From Babylonia areolata (lineage: Eukaryota; Mollusca; Gastropoda; Neogastropoda; Buccinidae): a stretch of DNA of 64,000 nucleotides. This document shows positions 12,460 to 25,900 of this stretch, in pieces (within the stretch, counting starts at the first letter, position 1; each line of letters opens with the position of its first letter). The stretch covers positions 17,693,302 through 17,757,301 of the forward strand of contig NC_134901.1 of the NCBI RefSeq assembly GCF_041734735.1. Reading direction: 5' to 3'. The notes beneath the pieces were generated by a model. It was not told the DNA's origin, did no database searches, and saw only the letters and a program-made list of their open reading frames with translations. A program made the position numbers and the translations under genes.

Positions 12460-15400
12460 ATGAAATCTAAGCACACAAAGTACAGTGTGTATCACCACCT
12501 GATGACTATACAGAGACTCTGTGCCCATCATCGGGGCCCTGGAGCACAACACATGGTTCACCTCCCTCAACGCCAGCAACTGCAAACTGACGCCGGAGGC
12601 CTGCAACGAGATCCTGAAGGTGTTGAAGCGCAACGCCATCATCGAGCGTCTCAACCTGGCCAACACCGGCATCAAAGTGTGAGTCTCAGCTTGGAAGACT
12701 GGGGCAGTGGTGGTTTCCTGACGCCATTTGCAGACAAGAAAGAATATGAAGCAAAAAACAAAAAGAAAAAAAGAAAAGAAAAAAAGGGAAGGGTGGAGAG
12801 GGAGGGAGAGGGATGAGGGGATGGAGAGAGAGACAGAGAGAGAGATTCCCATGCACAGTGGGTGTTTTGTGTATCAGGCTTTGTCTTTTTTATGTGTGTA
12901 TATATTTATATATTTGTGTTGTTGTTGTTTGTTGTTGTTGTTGTTTTTTGTTTTTTTTGCACAGTTTTACAAATGCAAGTCAGGGGCAGGAAGAAAATAG
13001 TAGTGAAGAACAGTGTAAAAGAAAGATGGATGCTGTTGTTTCAGATTCTTGCTGATGAATTGCATAAAACATTTTGTAGAGTTTACCAGTGGGTTACGCC
13101 CATGACTGTATGCTGCTTTATTTCAGTGAAGCTTTTTCTTTCAAAAATGTAGATTTGGTCAGTGGATTACCCCCATGACTATATATATATATACTTTATT
13201 ATTCCGGTGTGGCTTTGTTTTTCTTCGTGTACGTTTGGTTGGTGGATTACACCTTGACTATACACTGCGTTATTTCAACGAGACTTTGTTTTTCTTCATG
13301 TAGTTTGGGTCAGTGGGTCACACCCATGACTATATACTGCATTATTTCAGCGATGCTTCGTTTTGCTGTATATATGTGCATGCAGTTCAGCCGTGCTGAG
13401 TGTTGGTGGTGGTGTGGTTTCAGAGATTTCCTTCAGAAGCTGTCCACAGCCATCCTGTCCAACAGCGGCACTCAGCTGTCTTCCTTGGACCTCTCTGGCA
13501 ACCTCATTGAAGACAGAGGTAATAGTCAGTCATACTACCATTGCAATTAATGCTTCTGCTGTCTCGGTCATGTTACTCAATGCCTGCCAACCAGCCCATA
13601 TTTTCTGTGTTTTTATGCATTTAAATCCTGAATACAAAATTAGGATTTTCTTCCTTTTTTTAAAAATTTTTTAAACGGATTACAAACATGTAGAAAAACA
13701 AAAACAAAAGAAAAAAAATCCATGAGAAACTTGACCTCTGTTCTGTTTCCATACACCAGTCTGTGTTTTTCAACCTGAAGACAATATTTTGCGTATGAAC
13801 TACAATGGTATCTAAGAGTAGAACTCAGGGTAATTTGTGCTGCAAGTCAGTGAAAAAAACCACTTCAGTGCCATACCTTGTAGTACTGAGAATGATTTCC
13901 TTTCCTTGATTCATCTAGCCAAGTAGACAGTTATGTGTTCTGCACAATTTGCTGGTGTGACTTCTTTGTGCATGAGAAGTCGGCGAAACATATGCAGAAC
14001 GTTACAGCTGAAGAATCACCGACTGTGAAGGGCACACCATCCATCATCATGTTTTGTGTCCAGTCTTTTCTTTTCAAGAGATGAATAGTTTTCCTGTTGA
14101 GATATGAAAAATTCTGTCTCTGGAGTGAGGCATAGCCCAAGTCCTATACCCAGCAGGATTATGAATGTGTGATCTGAAAGGTTGTCAGCTATGTTGTGCT
14201 GTCTTTGATAACTCCCTCCTCTCCACAGTTCAGATTTCTGTAATCAGTGTGTTGCCCAGATTTTGACTGCTGCAGTATGACCCGTCTTTGCTCCCAAATG
14301 CTGACCAGCTTGCCGAGATTGTGTTGCAGTCTTTGACAAAAATACACAGTGAAAGTTTCTCGTCTTCATTTTTTCACCATTCATTCACTGATTATATCCA
14401 AGTAGATAAAAAGGTCCTCATTAAACAGTCCCCTCATATACATCAGCTTTTTTTCCCTGACTGTTTACACACGTTTCACTGATTTCCGGCCAGTGAAGAT
14501 GGGCAGAGTGATGATGTGATTAAAGAGTAGTATCTTGCTCACTGGAGTTACCTGTTACCTGGATGTTCCAGTGATATAATGTAGAAGCTTGATAAGTGGA
14601 GTTACTTGTTACCTGGATGTGCTAGTCTTTTAGAGTAGAAGCTTGTGTACTGGAGTTGGTGGTGGTGTGTCCATCGAGATCGATGATGACCATCGTTGTC
14701 ATCCAGCTGGGGGATGGGGGGAGGGTGGTGGTGGGGTGGGGGGGAGGATGCTCATGAATCTATCTGTGAATGCGCAGATGGCTGAACAGTCCAATCTGCG
14801 CACGAAATGTTCGCTGACAGTCGGGGCAGACAAAGACAGGCATATCATTGTCAGGGAGCTTGTTTGCCCGTGACTTTCTGGCCTGCCTCTTCTGAACAGC
14901 TGCTGCAGTCCTGTTGGCCTCACACAACTTGGCGCCTTTGTGCACAGCAGTGCGCCATTTGTCATGGTCCACTGCAGATTCCTCCCAGGAGTCCCAAGAG
15001 AGACTTTCAGAGTATCTCTGAAGCGCTTCTTCTGACCTCCATGTGATCTCTTCCCTTGTTGCAGCTCGCCATAGAAGAGCCTTGTGGGCAGCCGATGGTC
15101 TGGCATGCGCGCCACGTGTCCAGCCCAGCGAAGCTGGGACTGCATCAGGATGGTGAAGATGCTGGGAAGGGTGGCTTTTGCGAGCACCTCTGTGTCTGGG
15201 GTCCTGTCTTGCCACTTGATGTTCAGTAGCTTCCTGAGGCATGTTGTGTGGAAGTGGTTCAGCTTCTTGGCATGTCGTTGGTACACTGTCCAAGTTTCGC
15301 AGGCGTACAGTAGTGTGGGGAGAACTACTGCTCTGTAGACCTTTAGCTTGGTCTCAAGACTAATGCCTCTTCTGTTCCAGACATTTGCACTGAGTCTGCC

Positions 15401-16117
15401 AAAAGTTGCGCTTGCTCTTGCAATCCTGACGTTCACTTCATCGTCGATGGTCGCATTTCGTGACAGTGTGCTGCCAAGGTATGTGAACCGCTCCATCGCA
15501 CTGAGTCTCTGACCGTTGACTGTGATGTTGGCCTCAGCGTAGGGTTTCCCTGGGGCTGGCTGATGGAGAACTTCAGTTTTCCTCGTGCTGATGGTAAGGC
15601 CGAAGTTCCTGCTGGCAGTGGCAAACTTGTCAGCGCTGAGTTGCATGTCAGCTTCAGATCCAGCGTTGAGTTACCTGTTACCTGGGTGTGCTAGTGATTT
15701 AAAGTAGAAGCTTGCTGACTGAGAGTTACCTGTTACTTGGGCGAGCTAGTAACTAAGAGTAAGAGACAAAGCTTGCTAAGTGGAGTTACCTGTTACCTGG
15801 ATGTGCTAGTGATTTAGAATAGAATTGAAGCTTGCTGACTGGAGTTAACCTTCTACCTGGGCGTGCTTGCAGGTGCGACCCACCTGATGGGGACGCTGAA
15901 GAGCCTGGCGAGAGGCGTCAACCACCTGGACCTGTCCCGCACGGGGCTGACCACCCGCTGTCTGAACAAGACGGCGGACACCATCGCCCAGAGTCAGACA
16001 CTGCTGTCCTCCCTGCAGACCCTCAACATTGCTGAAAACGGGCAGAAAGGGGAGGACATGGTGGTGAGCATCGTTTTTTTTGGTTTTTGGTGTGGGTGTG
16101 TTGGGGGTGTGGAGGAG

Positions 16118-16148
<31 letters not shown>

Positions 16149-19100
16149 CATGTGTGTGTGTTCTGTGTGTGTGTGTGTGTGTGTGTACATTTGCTCATAT
16201 TTGTGTGCGTATTTGTTCTGTGTGTGTGTGTGTGTGTGTGTGTCTCTCTCTCTCTCTGTGTTTGTGTGTGTGTGTGTGTGTGTGCATTTGTGTATATGAT
16301 TGTGTGAGTGTGTGCATGTGCACATGTGCTCATTTATGTGTGTTCTGTGTGTGTGTGTTTGTGAAAACGTGTGTGTGTGTGTGCGCATGTGTGTAATGTT
16401 GCAGGTGTAGGGGCCCTTCCACTCCACTTTGCTTCTTGTGGCTTGTAATGAAAGCCCATTGGTTGTGCACAATGAGTTTGAATCTGTTTTGATGTGCACA
16501 ATGCTTCTGTTTTGATGTACACAGTGAACAATTTTTAGACAAGTGCTGTGAATCACTTGTACTGAAAGAGATTTCCAAAGGCAAAGATAATCTGTATCAG
16601 GCAGGGATTGGCAGCCCCCAGAGTTGATGACAGCAAAATGATGTACCGTGACCCATTGGTCCAGACTACAGCAGGTGTCTGACTCCTTTTTCGGTGTTCA
16701 GTGGGAATGTTCAGAAATACAGTGGCTGGGATCAGCATCTTTGCATGAGCCCCTTTTGGGAATGAATGGGTGTTGGAGTTAAACAGCACTGATGTTTCAT
16801 TGTCACGCCTCTTGTGTATGATTTACAGTGGGGGCGTGCCATAGAACAGATGTGCACAATCTTTAGGAGAAAGCTGCGGAAAAGGCAGTGCTGTTGAGCC
16901 ACAACTGCTGAGATGATAGGTAGGTAGACTGTATTCAGTGGTAGGCATGACTCAGGCTTGGTGGAAGGAGTTTCTGCAGTGAGTTTGAAACTTTCCTGTA
17001 TGGCTGATGGTTTGACTTTTTTTGTTGGGGTTTTTCCTTTTTTTTTTTTTTTTTTTAAGAAATGCTGTTTTAATTACACATACTTAACTGTGACCCATTT
17101 GTGCAGACTCCGGTAGGGTTTTTTTGAAAATTAAAAAAAAAATTTTGCTGGCACAAGTCTGTGTTGGTTGTGGGCTAAATTCTAGGTAAACAGATTGACT
17201 GACGTTTGTGCTGGCGGCCTGTTACAGGGGCTGTACCAGTTCCTGTCACAACCCAACATGTTGACCACCCTGGACCTGTCGGCCACAGACACCGCCATGG
17301 ACAGTGTGAGTCCTCTTCCTTCAGTCAGGATGACCGTCATGAAGCAGAGGATGTGGAGAGGATGTTTGTGGTGATTGGGAGGAGGATGATCATGATGTTG
17401 ATGATCATGGTGGTGGTTGTGATGATGATGATGCTGGTGGTGGTGGTGGTGGTGGTGATGATGATGATGATGATGTTCATGGTGGTAGTGGTGATCATGA
17501 TGATGGTGGTGGTGGTGATCATGATGGTGATGATGATGATGGTGGTGGTGGTGGTGGTAGTGGTGGTGATGATGATCATGATGGTAATGATGATGATGGT
17601 GGTGGTGGTGGTGTTGGTGATGTTGATGGTGGTGTTGGTGGTGGTGTTGGTGATGTTGATGGTGGTGTTGGTGGTGATGATTATTTTGGTGATGGAGATT
17701 GTAGTGGTGGTGACCATGATTGTGGTTGTTGTTGTGATTGTGATCCTGGTGATGTTTGTGGTAGTGGTGATGAAGATGATGATGATGATGACAATGGAGG
17801 AGGAGAGAGGAAAGGGGAGCAGCTCTAAACTAATGACAAGCAAGAATAAAAGAAACTCTGAAATGAAAGTGATAATAAGTTGGGTTTTTTTTTTTTTTTT
17901 AAAGCAGTTAAGGTCGTATAAGGCAATATACAGTTGAAGATGATAATAAAACATATAATAGGTGGTATAAATATATGAATGGATTATACCCCAGAAAATG
18001 GAGTATAGCTACATACATGGCGGGGTAAGAACGGTCATACACATAAAAGCCCTCTCGTGTAACATATGTGTGAACGTGGGGGTTGCGGCCCACGAATGAA
18101 AAAGAAGAAGATGAAGAATGGATTATTCTAAGATTCTGCTGAAAAACAACAACAACTGATACATAACACTGACATGCATACCACCCAGCTCCTGCATTGC
18201 ATTGGACACAGGACTCGTTTGTTTCATAGCTCCCCATCTGATGATACTGTTCTAAGCTGCTACCTACCCCCCCCCCCCCCCCCCCCCCCCCACCCTTTTT
18301 TTTTAATTCTGAAACAGTTGCAATCTTGCCCACAAACGCAGTATTCCCAGGTAACTTCCACACACTGGGTGCATGGACACAGTAGTTTTAACCGCGTCGG
18401 AAAGCATCTCTGATCAGTTTTCATGAAACATTTTTCCCACTTAATTTTTTTTTTTTTTTTTTTTTTTTTTAGAGGCTGTGACTTTTGATCAAGTGATCAA
18501 GGACTTGGGTCGCTTTTCGGCGTGGTGTTTTGTCCATGAGAAAGGCTTTTTATTTCCAATTTTTCTTCACTCCACTCAGGTTTGAATGGTTCCTGAGTGG
18601 TTGGGGAAGGTTAATACGAGAGGAGGAGAAGATTGGGCCCTGCTTTCCCATGCTGAGCCAAGACGCAATGGATATGAATTCACGGTCACAATTGTCGTAA
18701 AAGGCTATGGGACTTTGGACCTTATCTTTAACCCTAACATTGCCGAGACTTGCCCTGCCTCAACCTTATGTGTCTGCCACCCTGAGCTTGCCTCCAAGAA
18801 GCTTCAAGAAAGCTACTAATGGTTAAAAAAAAAACAACAGCAACAACCCAAAACCCTGCCCAGCAGACATGAATGGAGCCAAGTTTTTACCAGATTTTGT
18901 GTACTTAATGAAAGAAGGATACAGAGTGTACCTCTGCAATTTAGAAGTTTAGTGTTTTTATTTTAGCCGATGTCTTGGAGAAGGGGAATAACTGTGAGCA
19001 CGAGATGAGCATCAAATACCACTGACCCTATCACATCCAGTCTGTTGACATGTGCTTGCGACAACAGCAAAATTTGGCACTGGTACAGTTTCTGTGCGAT

Positions 19101-21157
19101 ACTCATTCTCACTATAGCCACTCTTTTAATGTTTTTTTGGGTGAAAAAGAGTCATCAGAATCCCTGTTGGCAGAATCATCAAGATTGAGCAGACGAAGTA
19201 TCTCCTTGTTTTACAAAGGTTGCTTTCGAAACAGTTTTGCTTCACAGTTTAACCAAATTGCATGCAAAATATGTTCAGTTTTTGAAAAGGAAGCAGTGCT
19301 ACAAAAGGAAGTTAACTCTGTTGCCACCAAAAGTGTGTCCGCTTGAAGGCAGTGCAACTTTTGTACCTTACACATTTTGTACCGTATACGGCAAGTATCA
19401 GTTGACTGATATCTCAGCAGTGCGCAGCGCTGACGGAATATAACTGCACGCATGCTTCGTCACGGAAGCATTGACCTTACTTTTCCTGATTGTTGTCCTG
19501 CAGCTGGTGTCCCCCTTGCTTATGGGGTGCCCCCACCTGTGCCACCTGGGTCTGTCCCGCACCACCTTCACGCACAAACGCACCAAGGACACGGTGGTGC
19601 CGGTCGCCTGGAAACAGTTCTTTGCCAGCACCTGTAACCTGCAGAAGGTGGACATGTCTTCCACCCGCATTCCTCCTGAAGCTGTCAAGTGAGACTGGGG
19701 GTCCATTTTGGACAAGGCTGGGATTAAAAAAAAGAAGATGATTTTTTAATATTTTTTTAATTTTATATTGTTTTAAACTGATTGAAAATATTTTTTAACT
19801 ATACACAGAAATGGAGGGTAATTTAGCAGAATGAAGGGGTTCAAGACTTTAAGATCGTAAAAAAGAAACTTTAATTTGTTCTTAGGGAGATAATCTACTA
19901 ACGGGAGGTTATTAGACAAGCCACTTTTGCTTTATCCACATGGGTGGATAGTAGTTTAGACAGGACACGAATCAGACCTCTGCCGGAGTATGCGCTAATG
20001 GGTCACAGTATGTAAGTTAGATAAAGGTCGATTTAGGAGGAAAATTTCCTTTTGTGTATGAATCGGTAAGATTTTCGTTAAGCCGTTTCTACGATAACTT
20101 GGACAAGAAATAGATTTGAATTATACGTTCAGTATAGACTGTCCCTTTTTGAGATTGAGAGTTGAATTTGGTAGTTTAGAAATGAATATATAAAAAACAG
20201 GGAGGAGTGATCAGAGCACATCCAGTGTAAAGGGAGTCAATAGAAGTGAAACCAAAAGTTTTAATCATCTGACTTTCTTTTCTCTAGCATTTGAAAAAAA
20301 ATAAAACCATAGAAGTAATAATAATAATAAAAAAATGTCTATGGCAAGCATAGTTTTAGTTTTTTTAAAACCTTTTTTTACATTTTTTTTGTGTGAAATT
20401 AGAATGCTGTCAGAAAAATGATTTAATGCTCTAGTTTTACTGTTGTTTTTTTTGTCTATGTGTACAATGCATACAGGACCTTGACTTAATCAACTCCTCA
20501 GCTCGACTAGCAACCAATCTGAATATGTCCGGATTTTATGGAAGCAAAAATATATATATACACATTTTTTTTTTTAATTGAATACCTTATGCATGTGAAC
20601 TTTTGGTCAGACAGTCAACATGTATTCATTTATGAAAAGAAATTTCCGTTGACTGGTGTTCATTCCTCTTGTCTGTACCTAAGAGAGATGCTGCTGGGCA
20701 TAGCCAGCAACCGTCACCTGAAGGACCTTGAGATTGACCTCAGCAGCAACGACCTGGGGTCAGCGGGGGCGCAGGTCATCACCGGATGCATCTCTAACAT
20801 CACGTGCCTTGGTCGTCTGGACATCAACAACAATGGTGCGTGGTCTGGACCTGATTGTATTGTTAGGTTCGCAGATTGACGTTGTGAGTTCCAGGGAGAA
20901 AGAGATGGTAGTGGAAGAGAGAGAGAGAGTGTGTGTGTGTGTGTGTGTGTGAGCGCGCATGTGTGCGTGTGTGTGTGTGTGTGTGTTGGCAAAGATTGCT
21001 TTGCAGTGGGTTTTTTTAATTATTTTTCTTTAATTTTATCACCGGTTTCACTGTTCAATATCTTTGACTTGAACAAAGGTTTGTATCACGTATGGGATGG
21101 GTAGGTTCCTGCTGCTATCCTTTATGCCGCAACATGGGTCAGAGGATGAGATATTCT

Positions 21158-21189
<32 letters not shown>

Positions 21190-22893
21190 GAAACAGACAG
21201 GTACTGAGAGCAAAAAAGACAACAAAAAGACGTATAACAAATTTTAAGGACAGGTGATGAGTAAGGGTGTACACATGCTTTCTGATAAGCATGCATGCAT
21301 AAACACATGTGTGCATACACATGCACACACACACATGCACACATGCATGTGCACACACACACACACACAGACACACACTTGCACGCACACTTGCACCCTC
21401 AGACTCACACACACGCACACGCACACACACACACTCACGCACGCACACACTCACTCTCTCTGTCTCTCTCTCTCTCTCTGTCTCTCTCTATCTCTCACAC
21501 ACACACTCACTAATTCTCACTCACTCTCTCTTGCTCTCACTCTTGCTATTTCATTTTTACTTTCTCTCACATTGTCCTTTTCAGTCTCATTACACTCACA
21601 TGTCCACCACCACCACCACCACCACCACCACATGCTACCTGTGATGAACCACCCACCTGCAGTGTTGTGTGTGTGTGTGCTGTGTTGGTGTTCCCAGGCT
21701 TTGATACAGACCTGAAGACACTGCTGCCAGAGGTGGCCAAGAACAGACACCTGCGACACCTGGCCATTGGCAAGAACTTCAGCTCCATTAAGCCCAAGTA
21801 GGTCATGTCTGTCAACACAAGGCAAGAACATTTGATTAAAAACAACCACAAGAGGGGTGGGGTGGGGGTGGGGGAACATGAAAAAAGAATAATTAATGAA
21901 GAACAACAGAGGGTATAAGAAAAAGAAAAAATTATTATTAAAAACAACTGAGGGTGTATGAAAAAGATAATTTATTAAAAACAATGACATAAAAAAAACA
22001 TGAAATTCCAGCATGCAAACGGTGGCAAAACACAAATTATACAAGCGTGCAAGGAAGAAAGGTCCAGTGATTTGTTTTATAAAGGAATCCACAGCTGCAG
22101 CTGCAAGCCCTACCAAAAATTGCTGTCAAAAAGAACTCCTGATCACTCCTAAGAAAGTAATCAGTTTTTGTCAAAAAATTATTTTTTCATTCTTATGAAA
22201 AGCATTTGTGAGTATAAAAATGGTCATATGGGTAAATGCCCACTCCTGAACATACCAGTGAATGTGGGAGTTGCAGCCCATAGAAGAAGAAGAGATTTGT
22301 AAGATAGAATAAAAGAATAAACACAGTGAATAGCATGAAATCTTCTCACTGTTTATTCCATTTGGTGTCGAGTTATTGAAATGTTTTCTCTCCATTTACC
22401 TGACCTGGAGTCTTGTTTTATTAAAGCAAATATTCCTACAGTATGTCACTTTGTTAAAGACAGTCAGGTACAAAGTGAAGACATGAATGAAAAAAGTTAG
22501 TATTAAAAAAAATTATGTGTTGTGAATGATATATTTGTGGTATAAAAAAAAAATAGTTCAGACAGTTAGATGAAAAAAAAAAGAAGAGAAAAAAAAACAA
22601 GAAAAAACCAAAGCAGAACAAAACAAACCTGGACAGAAAATAAAGGAAGCCCTACACTTTGCCAATTCTGTTTACCTGGAGCGAGCGGTGTGATTTCAGT
22701 GATACTTTTTTTGTTACCCCCCAGGCACATGTGGTCAGTGCTGGATGCAGTAGTTCAACTGTTGCATGCTGATGAAACGGTGAGTGGTGATTGTCATCGT
22801 TGGTGTCTTTGTGTGACTGAGGTGTGTGCATGTGATGGTGGCAATTCAAACTGTGGAGCAGTTGTTTGTTTTGATGGGGATTAGTGGGTTTCT

Positions 22894-22924
<31 letters not shown>

Positions 22925-22933
22925 CACTGAGTG

Positions 22934-22976
<43 letters not shown>

Positions 22977-25900
22977 CTGCTTGTGTTTGTGTGCATGTAT
23001 TTGTTCCTATTCCTGGGTCATTTCACTGTATCCTTACTGCTTGACTTTCAGCCAACTACTCATGCTGCTTTGTTCTTCAGGTGAAAAACTAACTTTAACA
23101 AAATGCAAAATGAAGTAATTTCTTGGATGTGGTTTTGGTTTGACCACACCCAAATTTTTTTAATCATTGCTGTTCATTCTGCATTGCACCCAAACTCTCA
23201 GTGAATTTAAAACCATGTCTCAAGACATACAGTTTGCTGGGCGTGTCCTTAGCTGTGCTGTAAGCTGTAGGGATGGCTGAGTGTGCAGCGTTAGTGCATT
23301 GAGCTGGGATCGTGTGGAGTGGAGAGTGAGCAGCACACTGAGTAGTGAAGGCAAGATCCACACTTTGCAACAGTGACTCTTTGTGATTTATGATTGATAT
23401 GTGTTTGTATGGAGTGAGTCTTTTCTTTCCTTCTTTTTTTTTCTTTTTACATTCTTTACTACCCTCCTGCTTCTCCTTTTCCTCATTCTGTCTTCTTCTC
23501 TTTCCAGCTTTTCTTTTCCATTGCATTTCTTTCGTTTTCATTTCTCTTGAAACTAGTGGATAGTGTTCACGTTTGTGTGCATACACACATGCATGCATTA
23601 TCGATCTATATTTTTCTTCTGTTTTCGTATCTTTTTCCTGTTGGATATTACTGTTTTTGAAACTAGGACCGTTTTTTTTCAAACAAGCTTCTTTTCTGTG
23701 TTGTTCAGATACTGGAGTCCTTATCGTTAGCTGATTCCAAACTGAAGAACGACACAGCCTGTATAATCAATGCCCTGGGTAGCAACAACACTCTGACCTA
23801 CATCGATCTCAGGTAACTGGATTTGTATGAGCCTGCACAATGGTTGGGTTGATTTTGTCGTTTTGTTTGCTGTTCTGTTTTGTGTTACAGCTGAGTAAAG
23901 TTTACTTGTGTGTACAGTATGCTCACACCCATGTGCTTATATTGAAGATATGATGTCAGAGAATGGTAATTACCATGTGATATATAAAATTTGCTCTTTT
24001 CTGTGTTTGTTTTAAGCATCAGTTAATGCTGTTGAAGTAACCGATCCTGTACTGGTGTGTTTAGCAGTTTTTGCAGCTATACCTGTGAACTGCTGTTTGG
24101 TGGTGGTGTTGACTTTTGTGTCTGCTGTTATCACTTATCTCTTGCAATCTGTCCATTGGCTACCTGCCTTGTACAGAATAAAGTGCAAGATCTGAATTCT
24201 CTGTCATGAATGAATAAACAGGCTGGCCCATTCCTGTCTGTGTGGCTGCCATCGCATCACCACTCCATTTTGGTCTTTGTGTTCAGCTTCAGACCAACTC
24301 TGTTTCTGTGTTCCTTGATTTAAACACTCCAGAATCAGCCACCACTCTTTCTCTGTTTGGACCTAATACTTGGAACAGTCTCCCTCTTTTGCTTCATCAG
24401 ATTCCTGCGCTCTTTCACATCCGGCCATAAAACTTTTTCTCTTTGCAGAGTAGCTCTTCCCTCTCCTCTGTTTTTCAGTTTGTAGTTTTTTTTTGCCTTC
24501 TGTCTATGTGTATTTATTCATGAGTTTTATCTTTCATGCCTTTGTTTCAGTGTTATGCATGAGTGTGAAAGTTGGGTGTGACTGCACTTTGATTTGCCTC
24601 CGCACAAGATTCAGCACTATGTAGATGCATTTATTATTATTATTATTATTATTATTTTTAATATCATCACTGTTTTTATCATCATCATCATCACTATTAT
24701 TGTTGTCGTTGGTGTTGTTTTGTTGTGTTAGTAGTTGTTGTTATAATTTTGTGTGATCAGTGGCAATGCAATGGGTGACTTCGGAGCGCGGATGCTGAGC
24801 AAAGCTCTACAGATCAACACCAAGCTGCACACGGTGGTGTGGGACAAGAACGGCCTGACAGCTGATGGCTTTGAAGATGTGGCCGACGCCTTGGAAAAGT
24901 GAGTGGTTTGAACCATGAGGAAAATTGGATGTAGGGGGCGTGGAGGCAGGAAATGTGTGTAGGCTTGTTCACCTCAGTGAGATCCACACAAATACGCACA
25001 CAGAGGAGGAGATACAGAAACAGGTCATGACTAAATCAATATTAAAAAAAAAAAATTTTTTTTAAAGGGAGTGGGGGTGTGTTTTTGAGGGAGTGGGAGG
25101 GGTTAAAAGAAATTTTGCTACAAAGCAGTGCTATTAAATATCTCTCTCTGCAACATTTTACGTGCTTTCTCAGAACTTTTTACATGTATACACATATAAT
25201 GCACATTCCTTCTTACCGTTTTCCCCAGTTGGAATTGCCTTTCAGAAATGCTATAAATGGGCGCAATAGCCGAATGGTTAAAGCATTGGACTTTCAATCT
25301 GAGGGTCCCAGGTTCGAATCACGGCGACGGCACCTGGTGGGTAAAGGGTGGAGATTTTTACGATCTCCCAGGTCAACATATGTGCAGACCTGCCAGTGCC
25401 TGAATCCTCTTCGTGTGTATATGTAAGCAGAAGATCAAATACACACGTTAAAGATCCTGTAATTCATGTCAGCATTCGATGGGTTATGGAAACAAGAACA
25501 TACGCAGCATGCATACCCCTGAAAGCGGGGTATGGCTGCCTACATGGCGGGTTAAAAACGGTCATACACGTAAAAGCCCACTCGCGTATGTACGAGTGAA
25601 CGTGGGAGTTGCAGCCCATGAACGCAGAAGAAGAAGAAGAAGAAGAAATGCTATAGATGTATGGTTGGAGTATTTTAGCATCATATGGATTCCCATATTG
25701 GTGTTTTGGCGTTGTTGTTAAAATTCTATCTCATTATTCCTAAATAATTCTTTTCCTTTCTTTTTACTTTGTTTCTGAAGTAAGATATGTGCTTTGGTAA
25801 AATGGTCTCAAGACCCTTGACCCTTGCCACATTCCTTTCAGTATTACATGAATTCTTTGCTCCCACCCATGTGAAGGTGTTGTGTGTTTCAGGAACTACA

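Larger units (their letters stand above)
11314..12513 (+). other. Intron 5 (1.2 kb)
   Basis: Contains CA/CCCC-rich low complexity (11610-11810), a diverged SINE family A tail (12050-12121), a family F repeat (12246-12405) and (TA)n (12406-12457). Confidence 0.8.
16064..17227 (+). other. Intron 8 (1.16 kb)
   Basis: A (TG)n-rich block fills 16115-16400. 16400-17040 looks unique. 17069-17119 is a minus-strand fragment of repeat family E. Confidence 0.8.
17306..19503 (+). other. Intron 9 (2.2 kb)
   Basis: Contains a GAT/GGT trinucleotide block (17380-17800), a truncated SINE A with target duplications (17988-18115), poly-C (18269-18290), poly-T (18447-18470) and SINE family D (18472-18745). 18750-19503 is unique. 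Confidence 0.8.

Noticed and set aside
17206-17954. Poly-Val/Met frame (plus) and poly-Ile/Thr frame (minus)
   Set aside because: Translation of GAT/GGT trinucleotide repeats in intron 9; only the first ~26 codons overlap a real exon (exon 9).
25256-25330. tRNA gene
   Set aside because: The A and B boxes belong to the head of SINE family A, which continues for ~300 bp and has target duplications; no intact cloverleaf.
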